Source of the DNA: Campylobacter sp. CCUG 57310
GTDB taxonomy: Bacteria; Campylobacterota; Campylobacteria; Campylobacterales; Campylobacteraceae
Assembly (NCBI RefSeq): GCF_013201975.1
Contig: NZ_CP053845.1
Location: forward strand, 558,001-622,000
Direction of reading: 5' to 3'
DNA: 64,000 bases
In this document: positions 53,912 through 63,747 of the stretch, piece after piece
How positions within the stretch are numbered: the first letter of the stretch is position 1
Layout: every line of letters starts with the position of its first letter
The notes under the pieces: model-generated
Databases searched by the model: none
Seen by the model: only the letters and a program-made list of their open reading frames with translations
What the model was told of the DNA's origin: nothing
Made by a program: the position numbers and the translations under genes

Positions 53912-55073
53912 CACTATCTTAATAAACGAGGAAGCTTACGGTGCACTTGAGCTGATTCACAATCAAATTTTTAGCAAATTTAATCGCTTGATGAATGAAA
54001 AAGAGGCGCAAGAGGTGTATGAAACAGGCTTTTTAAACGGAGAGCCGATGCCTTATAGCTTTATTTTAGCCCCTTTTGGCAAGCGTAACCAAGAGTGCTT
54101 AAAAAATGCAAAGAGCGGAGACAAGATCGAGCTTTTAAAAGATGATAAGATAGTCGGACACATCGTTGTTGATAGTGTTTTTAAATTTAACCAATCTAAA
54201 AAATATCAAAACATCTTTCATGCAAATGAGACTATCCAAACCGAGCTAATCCAAAGCGGAGAGCTTGCGGTAAGCGGTAAATTTGAAATTTATAGCGATA
54301 TATTTAAAAAAGTAAAAGAGGAGATAGCAACCGTAAAAAACGAGCTAAACGCGCAAAAAATAACCGCCGTAATGCTAACTGCCGAGCCTTTTAACAGGGC
54401 CCACGAGAGGCTTATCAGGATGACGATAGATAAGGCGGATATTGTTCTTTTATTTTTGCTTAAGAGCTACAAGAGTGACTGGGAGATAGAATTTGGGCTT
54501 AAAAAGCGCGTGATGGAGTATTTTTCGCAAAATTACCTGCCTAAAAACCGCCTTATAATAGTGCCTTTTGAAAACTCAAATTTGTTTAGCGCGCATATGA
54601 ACCCGACTCTTGAGTGTATAGCCGCAAACAGTCTTGGCGCAGATAAGCTCGTTGTCGGGCAAAATCACGCAGGCATCGGGATGTTTTATGATCAAAATGT
54701 CGCGCATACCATACTTGAAAAATACAAAGAGGCTTTAAAGCTTGAGATAATCGTGCTTCCAGAGCTTGTGTATTGTAATGAATGCAGGACGATAGTAAGC
54801 ACCAAAACTTGCCCGCACGGACAGCATCATCATATAAAATATCACACAAGCACTCTTAAAGCGCTTCTTCAGCAGGGAATTTTGCCTCCTGCGATTTTGA
54901 TGAGGCGGGATATCTCGGCAATAATTTTAAGTGAAGTTTTTCCGAATAGATTTAAAAATCTACAAAAGCTTTATGATGATCTATTTCCAAATTCGGGACT
55001 TCTTGAGAATCATACCGAGAGAGAATTTTATGAGGAGCTTATGCAACTTTATCAGACGACCTCGCTTACTTGA
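53892..55073 (+). CDS. ATP-sulfurylase-like protein (Cj1609 type)
   Basis: A 393-residue protein of the ATP-sulfurylase (Sat) family, starting MSSRKNNTILIN inside the end of the regulator gene. It retains the HxxH-like nucleotide motif as 'AEPFNRAHERLIRM' (about 176-189). 'VGQNHAGIGMFYDQ' is at about 256-269, and 'CNECRTIVSTKTCPHG' (about 299-314) matches the Sat cysteine segment. The first motif has Asn where Sat normally has His or Ile-His, so sulfate activation activity is uncertain. No cys/sat pathway partners (APS kinase or reductase) are nearby. Confidence 0.8.
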   Translation: MSSRKNNTILINEEAYGALELIHNQIFSKFNRLMNEKEAQEVYETGFLNGEPMPYSFILAPFGKRNQECLKNAKSGDKIELLKDDKIVGHIVVDSVFKFNQSKKYQNIFHANETIQTELIQSGELAVSGKFEIYSDIFKKVKEEIATVKNELNAQKITAVMLTAEPFNRAHERLIRMTIDKADIVLLFLLKSYKSDWEIEFGLKKRVMEYFSQNYLPKNRLIIVPFENSNLFSAHMNPTLECIAANSLGADKLVVGQNHAGIGMFYDQNVAHTILEKYKEALKLEIIVLPELVYCNECRTIVSTKTCPHGQHHHIKYHTSTLKALLQQGILPPAILMRRDISAIILSEVFPNRFKNLQKLYDDLFPNSGLLENHTEREFYEELMQLYQTTSLT

Positions 55074-55205
55074 TTTTGTCTTTGGCTACGGCTTGTCAAA
55101 TTTGAGGCTTAAATTTATGCTGTTTAAGATATCTTTATGTAAAGCGGTTTGGCTAAGTTTTGCCTTGGATATAAAGCTGAAAATTTAATAATTTTAAGGA
55201 AATTT

Positions 55206-55733
55206 ATGCAAAAACTATTTTTAACCTTTTTTTATACGGGACTTAGTCCAAAAGCACCCGGCACCGTAGGAAGTATCGCAGGAGCTTTGGCAGCTTATCT
55301 TGTGCTGGTTGTATTGCCTCCTGAGACGCTATTTTTGTCATCTATTTTGCTATTTGCCGCAAGTATCGGTGTTATCAATAAATACGAAGAGCAAACAGGC
55401 GCGCATGATGATAAAAGTATCGTTATAGACGAGGTTGCAGGAGTTTGGCTTGCGCTTTCGATGAGTTCTATTACAGTGGTTCAGTTTTTTTTATCGGTAG
55501 TGTTTTTTAGAGTTTTAGATATCACGAAGCCTTCTATTATTGGGCGGGTTGATAGAGGAGTTAAGGGCGGACTTGGCGTAATGGGCGATGATATGCTAGC
55601 GGGCTTTTTTGCTGCCTTGATGAGCGCGATTACTTATGCGCTACTTGTGAAATCTGGACTTGATTGCGAATGGATCAACCTTCAAATGCCGTTTTACGAA
55701 GTGCCAAATATGATAGAGGGAATTTTAAAATAG
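55206..55733 (+). CDS. pgpA: Phosphatidylglycerophosphatase A
   Basis: A 175-residue membrane enzyme that dephosphorylates phosphatidylglycerol phosphate. 'SPKAPGTVGSIAGALAAYL' (about 14-32), 'IVIDEVAGVWLAL' (about 76-88) and 'FRVLDITKPSIIGRVDRG' (about 106-123) are typical. The start MQKLFLTFFY at 55206 has AAGGAAATTT before it and the right N-terminus; the frame extends upstream without homology. Last gene of the conserved ispDF-regulator-sat-pgpA set. Confidence 0.93.
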   Translation: MQKLFLTFFYTGLSPKAPGTVGSIAGALAAYLVLVVLPPETLFLSSILLFAASIGVINKYEEQTGAHDDKSIVIDEVAGVWLALSMSSITVVQFFLSVVFFRVLDITKPSIIGRVDRGVKGGLGVMGDDMLAGFFAALMSAITYALLVKSGLDCEWINLQMPFYEVPNMIEGILK

Positions 55734-55741
55734 ACTAATTG

Positions 55742-55767
55742 GGCATAAATTTGAAGAAATTTATGCC
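55742..55767 (+). terminator. Hairpin after pgpA
   Basis: GGCATAAATTT and AAATTTATGCC form a perfect 11 bp stem around a GAAG tetraloop 8 nt past the pgpA stop. No T run follows, so the strength is uncertain. Confidence 0.5.
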
Positions 55768-55921
55768 TGTATTGCAAATTTAACAACTGAATTTAATTTT
55801 TGTATTTTTCTTTTTGCTATCTTTTTACAAATTAATCGTATTTTAAAGGTTAGAGTTGTTAAGATGTAAGATGTGTAGGTTTAATTTAAGCATCTACTAG
55901 ATTGTAATGGACTATCGGAAT

Positions 55922-56365
55922 TTACTTCCTACGCCTTGCTTTGCCTTGCTCTTCGTATAATTCTATCTCGTTTGCATAGGTCGGATTTTTCTTTTTTAGT
56001 TCGTTGTTCATGAACGCTATTAGCTTCGCATCGGCATTTGAATGGCTTGCAAGAAGGAGGATAAAGCTTAGATAAGCTTTTGCTTCATTTGGAATTTTGC
56101 CCTTTTGTTTAGCGGGTATGCTAAATTTATCAGTAAAAATTTTAAGCGCGCCAAACAGCTCATCTTTGGTTGAGGATTTGTTTGCTACTATATCAAGCAA
56201 GGAATTTAAGTTGATATTTTCATCCGTTTTTAAAGCAGGCTCGCTTGATACTTTAGGCCTTGATTGAGGAGTTCTTCTTAGCTTAAATATGATCAATAGC
56301 AGTATGGCGATGACCGCCGCTACTGCTATTATCAGTGATATTATAACTATGGATTTGGTATCCAA
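55922..56365 (-). CDS. Single-span membrane protein of unknown function
   Basis: A 147-residue protein with one N-terminal helix (about 7-29, 'VIISLIIAVAAVIAILLLIIF'), a short basic linker and a mostly helical cytoplasmic part ('LNSLLDIVANKSSTKDELFGALKIFTDKFSI'). The C-terminus ends in a basic 'GKARRRK'. I recognise no domain. It starts 8 nt after the ccsBA stop on the same strand, so it is probably co-expressed with cytochrome c maturation, but a function cannot be assigned. Confidence 0.75.
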   Translation of the reverse strand: MDTKSIVIISLIIAVAAVIAILLLIIFKLRRTPQSRPKVSSEPALKTDENINLNSLLDIVANKSSTKDELFGALKIFTDKFSIPAKQKGKIPNEAKAYLSFILLLASHSNADAKLIAFMNNELKKKNPTYANEIELYEEQGKARRRK

Positions 56366-56373
56366 ATTATTCC

Positions 56374-59300
56374 TTATAGCCTTACGTTTGGCGACTTTCT
56401 AAAGTATGCCGCGATAGCTATTATTACCATTATAAGCATAGTTATCCATACGAAATCAGGCACCGGCACCGGATCGCCCGCCGCATACGAGTGCATACCG
56501 CTTAGATAGAAATTTACGCCAAAATAAGTCATTATAATAGCCCAATAAGCAAACATCGAGCTAACCGCAAAAGCGTATTGGTTGTTGAGTTTTGGAACAA
56601 ATCTTATGTGCAAAACTACGGCATAAACCAAGATGGAAACGAGCGCCCAAGTCTCTTTAGAGTCCCAGCCCCAGTATCTTCCCCAGCTTTCGTTTGCCCA
56701 AACACCGCCAAGGAAGTTTCCAAGCGTAAGAAGGCTAAGACCTAATATCATCGCCATTTCGTTGATACGTGTCGCTTCAAGGATATTTCTTGATATCTCT
56801 TTATTTTCTTTTTTGCCTTGGAAGATAAATAGTATAAGCGAAAACATTCCAAGTAGAGAACAAAGCCCTAAAAACCCGTAGCTAGCCGTTATAACAGATA
56901 CGTGGATAGTTAGCCAATACGACTGAAGCACCGGCACAAGAGTAGTGATTTGCGGATCCATCCAGCTAAGGTGAGCTACAAATAGCGTAATGCCTGCTAG
57001 AATCGAAGTAAGCGCCATCGCGATAGGGCTTTGGCGAGAAAATACGATACCCGAAAGACTTAGCGCCCAAGCGATGTAGATCATGGATTCATACGCATTG
57101 CTCCAAGGTGCGTGCCCCGAGATATACCAGCGAAGTCCTAGTCCTGCCGTGTGTATCAAAAAGGCTAGGATATTAACTGAATAAACTATCTTAAACATCC
57201 AGTTGATGTTAAGTCTAGGGCGAGCCATCTTGATAAATACGAATATAAGCAGAGCAAAGCCCGCTAATAGGTAAAACGGTGTTAGAGAATCAAAAATTTT
57301 ATATTTGTTAAATAAAATTTCCATATCTATGCGTTTTTTAGTAGGCATTACCGCCGAGCCGTGCTCTTCTTGGTATGTTTTTATTTCTGCAAGCGCTCTG
57401 TTTGGCACGCTCCAGTTGCCGCTTCTGCTCGCATCGCTTACGCCCGTAAAATAATCTTGTAAAATTCTACTAATCGGCTCTCTTTCCTCTTTAGGAAAAT
57501 ACATCATCGCACTGGCCGGCGCATACCAAGTGTGATTAGGATCGTCTATCTTTGGAAACATCGTGAAAATTTCACCTACAAATACCATATAAAGTATATT
57601 TAGTCTCTCGTCTACTTTTTGGACGTCTTTATCAAAAGTTCCTCTTTCCGCAGGACGCTTTCTGTTGGCTTCCTCGGCATATTTGGTTAGCTTGTATGTG
57701 CTTTTGGTTGTATTTTGATCATAAGTAAAAAAGTCGTTAAATTTGGCGTATTTTGCATTTTCATCTACGCCTATCATCTTTTTAAGATCTTTGTTGTGAA
57801 TCGCTATTATCGGAATTTCGCGCCAATATGGAGCGTTTACCATCATAGAAAGCATGACTTGATTTGCGTTCATACCGTTTATTGTATCTTTTCTATGAAC
57901 TTTATTTAAAATTTCTCTTGCTATCGTATCAAAAGGCTTCATACGACCGTCTGCGCTTTGAACTATGACTGTTGAAAGCTCTTTTGCATGATCTGCATTT
58001 ATGTTTGGAGCTTCGTAAGCTTCAGCGCTTGGCGTAAATGCACAGGCGGCAAATATAACAAGCAGGCTTGCTACTTTCTTTATGGCGTCTTGATTTATAA
58101 GTTTTGCAAGTTTTCTAAATCTGCTATGAGGATTTACCACGTTAAAAAATAACCCGATTCCAAGCAAGAAGTATCCGAGGTAAGTAGGAATTTTGCCGGG
58201 GTCTTTATTTACAGAAAGGATAGTGCCTTTTTCGTCCATGTCGTAAGAGCTTTGGAAAAATCTATATCCTGCATGATCTAGCACGTGGTTCATGTAAATT
58301 TTATAGTCGTAATTGCCGGTTTGACTATCTTGCACGACTACGTCGCTTGAGTAGCTCATCGGAGAATTTGATCCTGGATAGCGTTTAAGCTCAAAGTCTT
58401 TTAGGTAAAGAGAAAACGGAAGCACTATAGGTTGAGCGCCCCATGTAAGCGTAAAGTCCTGCCCCCCTACGGTTTCATTGACGGGAATGACGTGGTTTTC
58501 ATAAAGGATCACCTCTTTATTTTCGCCCTCAAAGCTTAAATTCGCCACGATTGCGTCAAAATCGCCATTTTTGCTAACAAGCCTTCTGTCAGCCTTTTCT
58601 AAAATTTTTCTCGGAGCGAAATTTATCGTTCCTATCGTATAAAGCTGGCTAGGCAAGAACTCAACCTTGTCTTTTGCGGCATATTCGCCTTTGTCGTTTG
58701 ACGCCATAATGAAATAGCCGATATTGTGGTTTGAATTCATACTAAATTTGCCGTCTTTGTATTCAAACTGCACGAATTTTTCAAGTGTCGGCTCGGTGTT
58801 AAATACAAAGCTAACTCCTCCAAGCTCTCTAACACTACCCGGTCTTAGAGCTACCTCTTCTCGGTTTTGTGTATCTGAAACCACAAGCTCTATTAAAGCT
58901 TCGCCGCTACCTGATTCAAAATACTCAAATTCAGCACTTTTATAGTAGGCTTTGTATGTTAGATTCGCTTTTTTGCCTTCTATATCAAGGCTCATATCAA
59001 ATTCGTTCGGACTCATTGAAGTTATCTGCTTTGGAATGGCTACTTTAAATTCCTTACCGTCTTTTTTAGTCTCCATAGTTATCTTTGAGCCCATCTCATA
59101 CATTGTGTTTTCGGAAGTATTTTCTCTGATATGAATATTGCCTTCAAACCCAAGATAGCGCGTCATAGCAGAGCCTAGCAGCATGAAGAGAAAACTAAGG
59201 TGAAATATAAAAACGGGAAGTTTTTTAGAATCAATAAGCCTGTAGCGGTAGATATTGTAAGCTAAATTTATACCTAAAAGCAGTTGGATCGCAGCGAACC

Positions 59301-59445
59301 AACCTGCACCATAAACCGCAGCCCATGCGCTTTTAGTATCGTAATAAGTCTCGATAAACGTAGCAAGACCGCTTGCGATAGCAAATAAAAGCAACAATAT
59401 AAGAGCCGAAGTCATACTAAAAAATATAGATTTTACCCCTCTCAT
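56374..59445 (-). CDS. ccsBA: CcsBA-type cytochrome c heme lyase (ResB-ResC fusion)
   Basis: A 1023-residue integral membrane protein that exports heme and attaches it to apocytochromes c in the periplasm. The N-terminal half is CcsB/ResB-like (membrane helices near 10-80, large periplasmic domain about 90-400). The C-terminal half is CcsA/ResC-like with the WWD heme-handling motif 'WANESWGRYWGWDSKETWAL' and conserved His in 'HTAGLGLRW'. Start ATG 59445 follows AAAAGGATAATA; the upstream ATG 59475 lacks such a site. It serves NapB and the other c-type cytochrome in the window. The fused form is typical of epsilonproteobacteria. Confidence 0.95.
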   Translation of the reverse strand: MRGVKSIFFSMTSALILLLLFAIASGLATFIETYYDTKSAWAAVYGAGWFAAIQLLLGINLAYNIYRYRLIDSKKLPVFIFHLSFLFMLLGSAMTRYLGFEGNIHIRENTSENTMYEMGSKITMETKKDGKEFKVAIPKQITSMSPNEFDMSLDIEGKKANLTYKAYYKSAEFEYFESGSGEALIELVVSDTQNREEVALRPGSVRELGGVSFVFNTEPTLEKFVQFEYKDGKFSMNSNHNIGYFIMASNDKGEYAAKDKVEFLPSQLYTIGTINFAPRKILEKADRRLVSKNGDFDAIVANLSFEGENKEVILYENHVIPVNETVGGQDFTLTWGAQPIVLPFSLYLKDFELKRYPGSNSPMSYSSDVVVQDSQTGNYDYKIYMNHVLDHAGYRFFQSSYDMDEKGTILSVNKDPGKIPTYLGYFLLGIGLFFNVVNPHSRFRKLAKLINQDAIKKVASLLVIFAACAFTPSAEAYEAPNINADHAKELSTVIVQSADGRMKPFDTIAREILNKVHRKDTINGMNANQVMLSMMVNAPYWREIPIIAIHNKDLKKMIGVDENAKYAKFNDFFTYDQNTTKSTYKLTKYAEEANRKRPAERGTFDKDVQKVDERLNILYMVFVGEIFTMFPKIDDPNHTWYAPASAMMYFPKEEREPISRILQDYFTGVSDASRSGNWSVPNRALAEIKTYQEEHGSAVMPTKKRIDMEILFNKYKIFDSLTPFYLLAGFALLIFVFIKMARPRLNINWMFKIVYSVNILAFLIHTAGLGLRWYISGHAPWSNAYESMIYIAWALSLSGIVFSRQSPIAMALTSILAGITLFVAHLSWMDPQITTLVPVLQSYWLTIHVSVITASYGFLGLCSLLGMFSLILFIFQGKKENKEISRNILEATRINEMAMILGLSLLTLGNFLGGVWANESWGRYWGWDSKETWALVSILVYAVVLHIRFVPKLNNQYAFAVSSMFAYWAIIMTYFGVNFYLSGMHSYAAGDPVPVPDFVWITMLIMVIIAIAAYFRKSPNVRL

Positions 59446-59692
59446 TATTATCCTTTTTAAATTATCAAATGGCACATTATAACAATATTTCTTTAAAAAT
59501 TTCTGCGCTTAGTTATTAATATGTAACGAATTTTAATATTTTTAGATTATTTTGTATCATTTTTTAAGAAGGATTTATAATTGTGACATTTAAATTTGAT
59601 AACACATATTAAAAACAGGCTAAATTCGGTGCAAAATAGCCTGAAATTTGAAAATTTACTTCTGTTTTAACAAGATTTATAAAAAATAAAAA

Positions 59693-60468
59693 TTAAATTT
59701 TAGGTATGGCTTTCATTAAAGTTTTTGTAAATTCATTCTTAGGCGAGCTAAAAATCTCATCCACTTCACCGCTTTCAACTATTTTGCCGTGATTCATTAC
59801 TAAAATTCTGTCCGTTATATGCTCAACTACACCCAAATCATGACTTATAAAGATATAGGTAAGGCCAAATTCATCCTGCAAATCAAGAAGTAAATTTAAA
59901 ACCTGAGCTTGAATGCTTACATCAAGTGCACTTACAGGTTCGTCGCAGATGATGACTTCCGGACGCAAGATAAGCGAGCGAGCGATTCCGATGCGCTGAC
60001 GCTGTCCTCCTGAGAATTGATGGGCATAGCGGTGGTACCACTCCTCTTTAAGCCCTACCTTTTTCATGATCTTTAGCACTTCGCCTTTGATCTCGTCCTT
60101 GCTTCAATCGGTATTTAGCACTAGCGGCTCTGATATGATTTTTCCTATATTCCAGCGCGGATTTAGGCTGGAATAAGGATCTTGAAAGATCATTTGAACA
60201 TTTTTTCTAAAATTTTTCAGATCGTTTTTATCAAATTTTGCCTTGTCTTTGTCTTTGTAGATGATATGTCCGCTTGTCGGTTCGTCAATCCCTATTAGAA
60301 GTTTTGCAGTGCTTGATTTGCCACAACCGCTTTCGCCGACTATGCCTAAATTTCGCCTTTTCTAAGCTCAAAACTTATGTCATCAACCGCTTTTATAATC
60401 TCTTTTTTTAAAATTCCGGTCTTTATCGTGTGGTATTTTTTTAAATTTTTAATCTCAAAAAGGTTCAT
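59693..60468 (-). pseudogene. Broken peptide ABC transporter ATPase (DppF/OppF-like)
   Basis: Reading leftward from ATG 60468 ('MNLFEIKNLKKYH'), an OppF/DppF-type ATPase is interrupted twice. First, a one-base loss in a T run at about 60348-60353 shifts the frame just before Walker A (expected 'GEILGIVGESGCGKSS'). Second, a TGA at 60104-60106 stops the restored frame after 'SEPLVLNTD'. Downstream the frame is clean, with signature 'FSGGQRQRIGIARSL', Walker B 'VIICDEPVSALD' and 'FISHDLGVVEHI'. About 258 codons are otherwise well preserved, so inactivation is recent. The remaining 128-residue open part alone lacks Walker A and would not work. Confidence 0.88.
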
Positions 60469-60575
60469 CTTATCTCTTTTTTAAACTCTAAATAATTGAT
60501 ATTTTCATCGACGAATTCAAGCCTCGTTTTACGCTCGCCCTCTTTTGGGATCGAGCCCATAAGGGCTTTTGTATA
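60465..60575 (-). pseudogene. C-terminal remnant of DppD/OppD-like ATPase
   Basis: On the minus strand the frame reads 'YTKALMGSIPKEGE' and continues to 'YLEFKKEIR' then TGA, the usual C-terminal end of a peptide ABC ATPase (HPYTKAL). Its stop overlaps the dppF start as ATGA, the normal arrangement. Everything upstream of this end is missing, so a deletion removed the rest of a dpp/opp operon. Confidence 0.8.
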
Positions 60576-60758
60576 GAGTGTTAATTTTAGTAACTTTAGT
60601 AACAAATTTACACTATACAAATCAAATATGAATAAAATTGTTTAAATTCTTAAAAAATATCAAATTTACACAAAAAATGAAAATAAATAAATTTGAAGTT
60701 TATGTAAGAAATTTTAAATTTATTTTTCTAAAAGTACGATAAATACGAGATTTTATAG

Positions 60759-60771
60759 GATAATAATTATC
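60759..60771 (+). promoter_or_regulatory. Perfect Fur-type palindrome upstream of phsA
   Basis: GATAATAATTATC is an exact match to the 6-1-6 Fur core GATAAT-N-ATTATC, 94 nt before the phsA/psrA start. The rest of the roughly 290 bp gap from 60576 shows no gene. Confidence 0.55.
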
Positions 60772-60865
60772 AATTAACTACTAAATATGATATGAGAAAT
60801 TTACGCATAATTTACGTAGCTATCCTATGATTTTATTTAGATTTAAAATTTAATGAGGAGGAAAT

Positions 60866-63166
60866 ATGAACAAATCAAGACGTAATTTCTTGAAGGCTTC
60901 CACGGCAACCGGTTTTTTAGCTATGACTTATGCTCCCGGCACTTTGGGTGCGGTCGGCGCTAAAGCATTGGAAGGCGGAGAGAGGGTAGCTTATAGTTTT
61001 TGCGAGATGTGTTCGACTCGCTGTCCTATCGAAGCTAAAGTGGTGGACGGCAAAAACATCTTTATACAAGGAAACGGTAAAGTTAGCGGAACTGCGACTT
61101 CGGTTTGCGCAAGAGGCGGCGCGGGACACGATCAACTATACGATCCGCAAAGACTTGTAAAGCCTCTCATTAGAGTAGGTGAGCGCGGTGAAAATAAATG
61201 GCGTGAGGCAAGCTGGGACGAAGCTCTTGATCTTGTGGCTAAAAAAATGCTTGAGATCAAAGAAAAATATGGTCCTGAGAGCTTTGTATTTACCGCAAAA
61301 TCAAGCCAAACTCATAAACTTATGACAACTTTTGCAAGCGCATACGGCTCTCCAAACTGCTTCTCTCACTTTTCCTGTTGCCCTATAACATATCAAATGG
61401 TATGTCAGCACATGTATGGCGATGCTAAGCTAAAAAGAGACTTTGGAAACGCAAAATATATCGTAAATTTCGGTCACAACCTCTTTGAAGGTATCGTTAT
61501 ATCAGATACTAAAAAAGTTGCGAAAATGGCTGAAAAAGACGATACTAAACTCTTAGTTCTTGAACCAAGATTTAGCGTTATAGCCGCTAAAGCCGATGAG
61601 TGGCTTCCTGTAAAACCGGGAACAGACTTAGCGTTTGTACTAGCGCTTATTCATACATGGATTAAAAACGGAACTTACGATAAAGAGTTTATAGAGAAAT
61701 TTACAATAGGATTTGATAAAGTCGTAGAAAGCACTAAAGATACAACTCCTGAGTGGCAAGAGAAAATTACCGGAATTCCTGCTAAAACGGTTGAGAGAAT
61801 CGCGGGTGAAATTTGGAAAGCCGCTCCAAAAGTAATCATTGACTTTGGTCATAAAACAACAACCGCAAAGGCTGAATACATCCGCACAAGAGCTATCATG
61901 GTTGCAAATGCGATGATGGGCAACTGGGAGAAAAAGGGCGGAATTTTCGGTGGCAAAAATGCCAAAAAATACAACTCTTTAGCAGGAGAAGAGCTAATAC
62001 CTGGCATTACAAACCCTGATGCGGCTATAAAAGTTCCAAAAACTCCAAGACTTGATGCAGCTGGCGAAGATGGAAGAAATAAATTCGTAGGCAGAAGCCA
62101 CGGCGTTTTGATGGAAATTCCTGATGCCATAATGAGCGAAAAGCCATATCCTATAAAAGGCTGGTTTAATATCAGATTTAACCACATGATAAACGTTGCA
62201 GGAACGGACAAAACGATAGAAAGCCTTAAAAAGCTTGACTTTATAGTAAGCTCTGATGTTTATATGAACGACTTTTCAATCTATGCAGACGTTATCTTGC
62301 CTGAAAGCACATATCTTGAAAGAGATGAGGGAATTGAAGATAAGTCAAGCCAAAAACCTGCGTATATGATAAGAAATAAAGTAATTGATCCTGTAGGCGA
62401 TACAAAAAATGGCTATGATATCTTTAGAGAGCTTGCAAGACGCATGAAAATAGATGAAAAATATACAAACAACACTATGGATGAATGGAGAATGCAGCAA
62501 GTTAAAGGTAACGCCGAGCTACTAGCGCAACTTGCAAAAGACGGATATGTGACTTGGAAAGTGCCTGGAATTTTATTCAGAGAAAAAGACAGCGTTAAAA
62601 ATTTTGTTAAGAAATTCCCTCATGCAGAGAAATTTGTAGGTGAAAACGGACTTATGGATTCTCAAGTGAAATTTAAAACAGAGAGCGGAAAAATCGAGCT
62701 GTTTAGTGAAAAAGTTGATGCGCAATTTCCTACTTACGGCTGTTTAGGAAATATGGAAGATAACGTTAAAGATATGGATGTTTACGCAGGACATGAGCTT
62801 GCTATCATGACAGGAAAAACTCCTATTCATACTAACGGTCACACTCAAAACGTTCCTTTCTTGAATGATTTAATGAGTGAATCTCCTGTGTGGATAAATC
62901 CAAAAACAGCTAAAAAATATGGTGTAAAAACAGGCGATAAAGTCTTTTTGCAAAATAAATTTTCAAAAGATAAAGCAACTATATTTGTAACCGAAGGCAT
63001 TAGAGAAGATACATTATTCTTGTATCATGGATTTGGACACGTGTCTGCAGGTCTTAAACGAACGGACGGAATGGGAACAAACCAAAGTAAGCTTCTAAAT
63101 CCTGAAGCGGGTCCGGTGTGCTCTACGATGGTTACAAACGTCGGCGTTGATATAGTTAAAGCTTAA
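60866..63166 (+). CDS. Thiosulfate/polysulfide reductase catalytic subunit (PhsA/PsrA)
   Basis: A 766-residue periplasmic molybdopterin oxidoreductase with a twin-arginine signal (SRRNFLKAS). A [4Fe-4S] site is 'CEMCSTRCP' (about 46-54) with a fourth Cys in 'SVCARGGAGHDQ' near 81. The probable Mo ligand Cys lies in 'HFSCCPITYQ' near 172. The cofactor cap region 'FLYHGFGHVSAGLKRTDGMGTNQSK' is near the end. Architecture matches PsrA/PhsA rather than NapA or formate dehydrogenase. It would reduce thiosulfate or polysulfide with quinol electrons delivered by the next two genes. Exact substrate is not determined. Confidence 0.92.
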   Translation: MNKSRRNFLKASTATGFLAMTYAPGTLGAVGAKALEGGERVAYSFCEMCSTRCPIEAKVVDGKNIFIQGNGKVSGTATSVCARGGAGHDQLYDPQRLVKPLIRVGERGENKWREASWDEALDLVAKKMLEIKEKYGPESFVFTAKSSQTHKLMTTFASAYGSPNCFSHFSCCPITYQMVCQHMYGDAKLKRDFGNAKYIVNFGHNLFEGIVISDTKKVAKMAEKDDTKLLVLEPRFSVIAAKADEWLPVKPGTDLAFVLALIHTWIKNGTYDKEFIEKFTIGFDKVVESTKDTTPEWQEKITGIPAKTVERIAGEIWKAAPKVIIDFGHKTTTAKAEYIRTRAIMVANAMMGNWEKKGGIFGGKNAKKYNSLAGEELIPGITNPDAAIKVPKTPRLDAAGEDGRNKFVGRSHGVLMEIPDAIMSEKPYPIKGWFNIRFNHMINVAGTDKTIESLKKLDFIVSSDVYMNDFSIYADVILPESTYLERDEGIEDKSSQKPAYMIRNKVIDPVGDTKNGYDIFRELARRMKIDEKYTNNTMDEWRMQQVKGNAELLAQLAKDGYVTWKVPGILFREKDSVKNFVKKFPHAEKFVGENGLMDSQVKFKTESGKIELFSEKVDAQFPTYGCLGNMEDNVKDMDVYAGHELAIMTGKTPIHTNGHTQNVPFLNDLMSESPVWINPKTAKKYGVKTGDKVFLQNKFSKDKATIFVTEGIREDTLFLYHGFGHVSAGLKRTDGMGTNQSKLLNPEAGPVCSTMVTNVGVDIVKA

Positions 63167-63177
63167 GGGAGAGTGAG

Positions 63178-63747
63178 ATGAAAAAAGCATATAGAATGGT
63201 TCATAACGAAAACCTTTGTATAGGTTGCCAAGCTTGTTCGGTAGCTTGTAGAAGTGAAAATAAAGTTCCAAACGGAGTTTATAGACTTCAAGTTCATGCA
63301 AAAATGAGCGGAACGTTTCCAAATTTAAAGACGGATTTTATAAGAAACAGTTGCGTTATGTGCGAAGATAGCCCTTGTGTAGACGTATGTCCTACGGGAG
63401 CTAGCTTTAAGACAGAAGATGGATTAACTTTAATGGATCACAGCACCTGCGTAAGCTGTAAATACTGCATTCTTGCTTGTCCTTACGATGCAAGATACGT
63501 TGAGCCGGGTACCGGTGAAGTGGGTAAATGTACGTTTTGTTTTGAAACAAGAGTAAGTAAAGGCGAACAACCTGCTTGCGTTACCGTATGTCCTGCAGAC
63601 GCGCTTGCATTCGGCGATCTAAATGATCCAAATAGCGAAGTTAGCAAAATTTTAAACGATAAGGCTCACTACTATCCAAAAGCCGAGCTTAAAACTAGAC
63701 CAAAACTGGCTATGATAGCAAACCGCAAAGGAGGAAGCCATGAATAA
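63178..63747 (+). CDS. Iron-sulfur subunit of the thiosulfate/polysulfide reductase (PhsB/PsrB)
   Basis: A 189-residue electron-transfer subunit with four [4Fe-4S] cysteine sets: 'CIGCQACSVACRSENK' (about 15-30), 'CVMCEDSPCVDVCP' (about 60-73), 'CVSCKYCILACPYDARY' (about 92-108) and 'CTFCFETRV...CVTVCP' (about 119-140). No signal peptide, so it is exported with the Tat-tagged A subunit. It passes electrons from the NrfD-like membrane subunit to the catalytic subunit. Confidence 0.93.
   Translation: MKKAYRMVHNENLCIGCQACSVACRSENKVPNGVYRLQVHAKMSGTFPNLKTDFIRNSCVMCEDSPCVDVCPTGASFKTEDGLTLMDHSTCVSCKYCILACPYDARYVEPGTGEVGKCTFCFETRVSKGEQPACVTVCPADALAFGDLNDPNSEVSKILNDKAHYYPKAELKTRPKLAMIANRKGGSHE

Noticed and set aside
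60104-60106. The in-frame TGA of dppF as a second selenocysteine codon
   Set aside because: Peptide ABC ATPases have no redox residue here, and the same gene also carries a frameshift, so decay is the simpler explanation.
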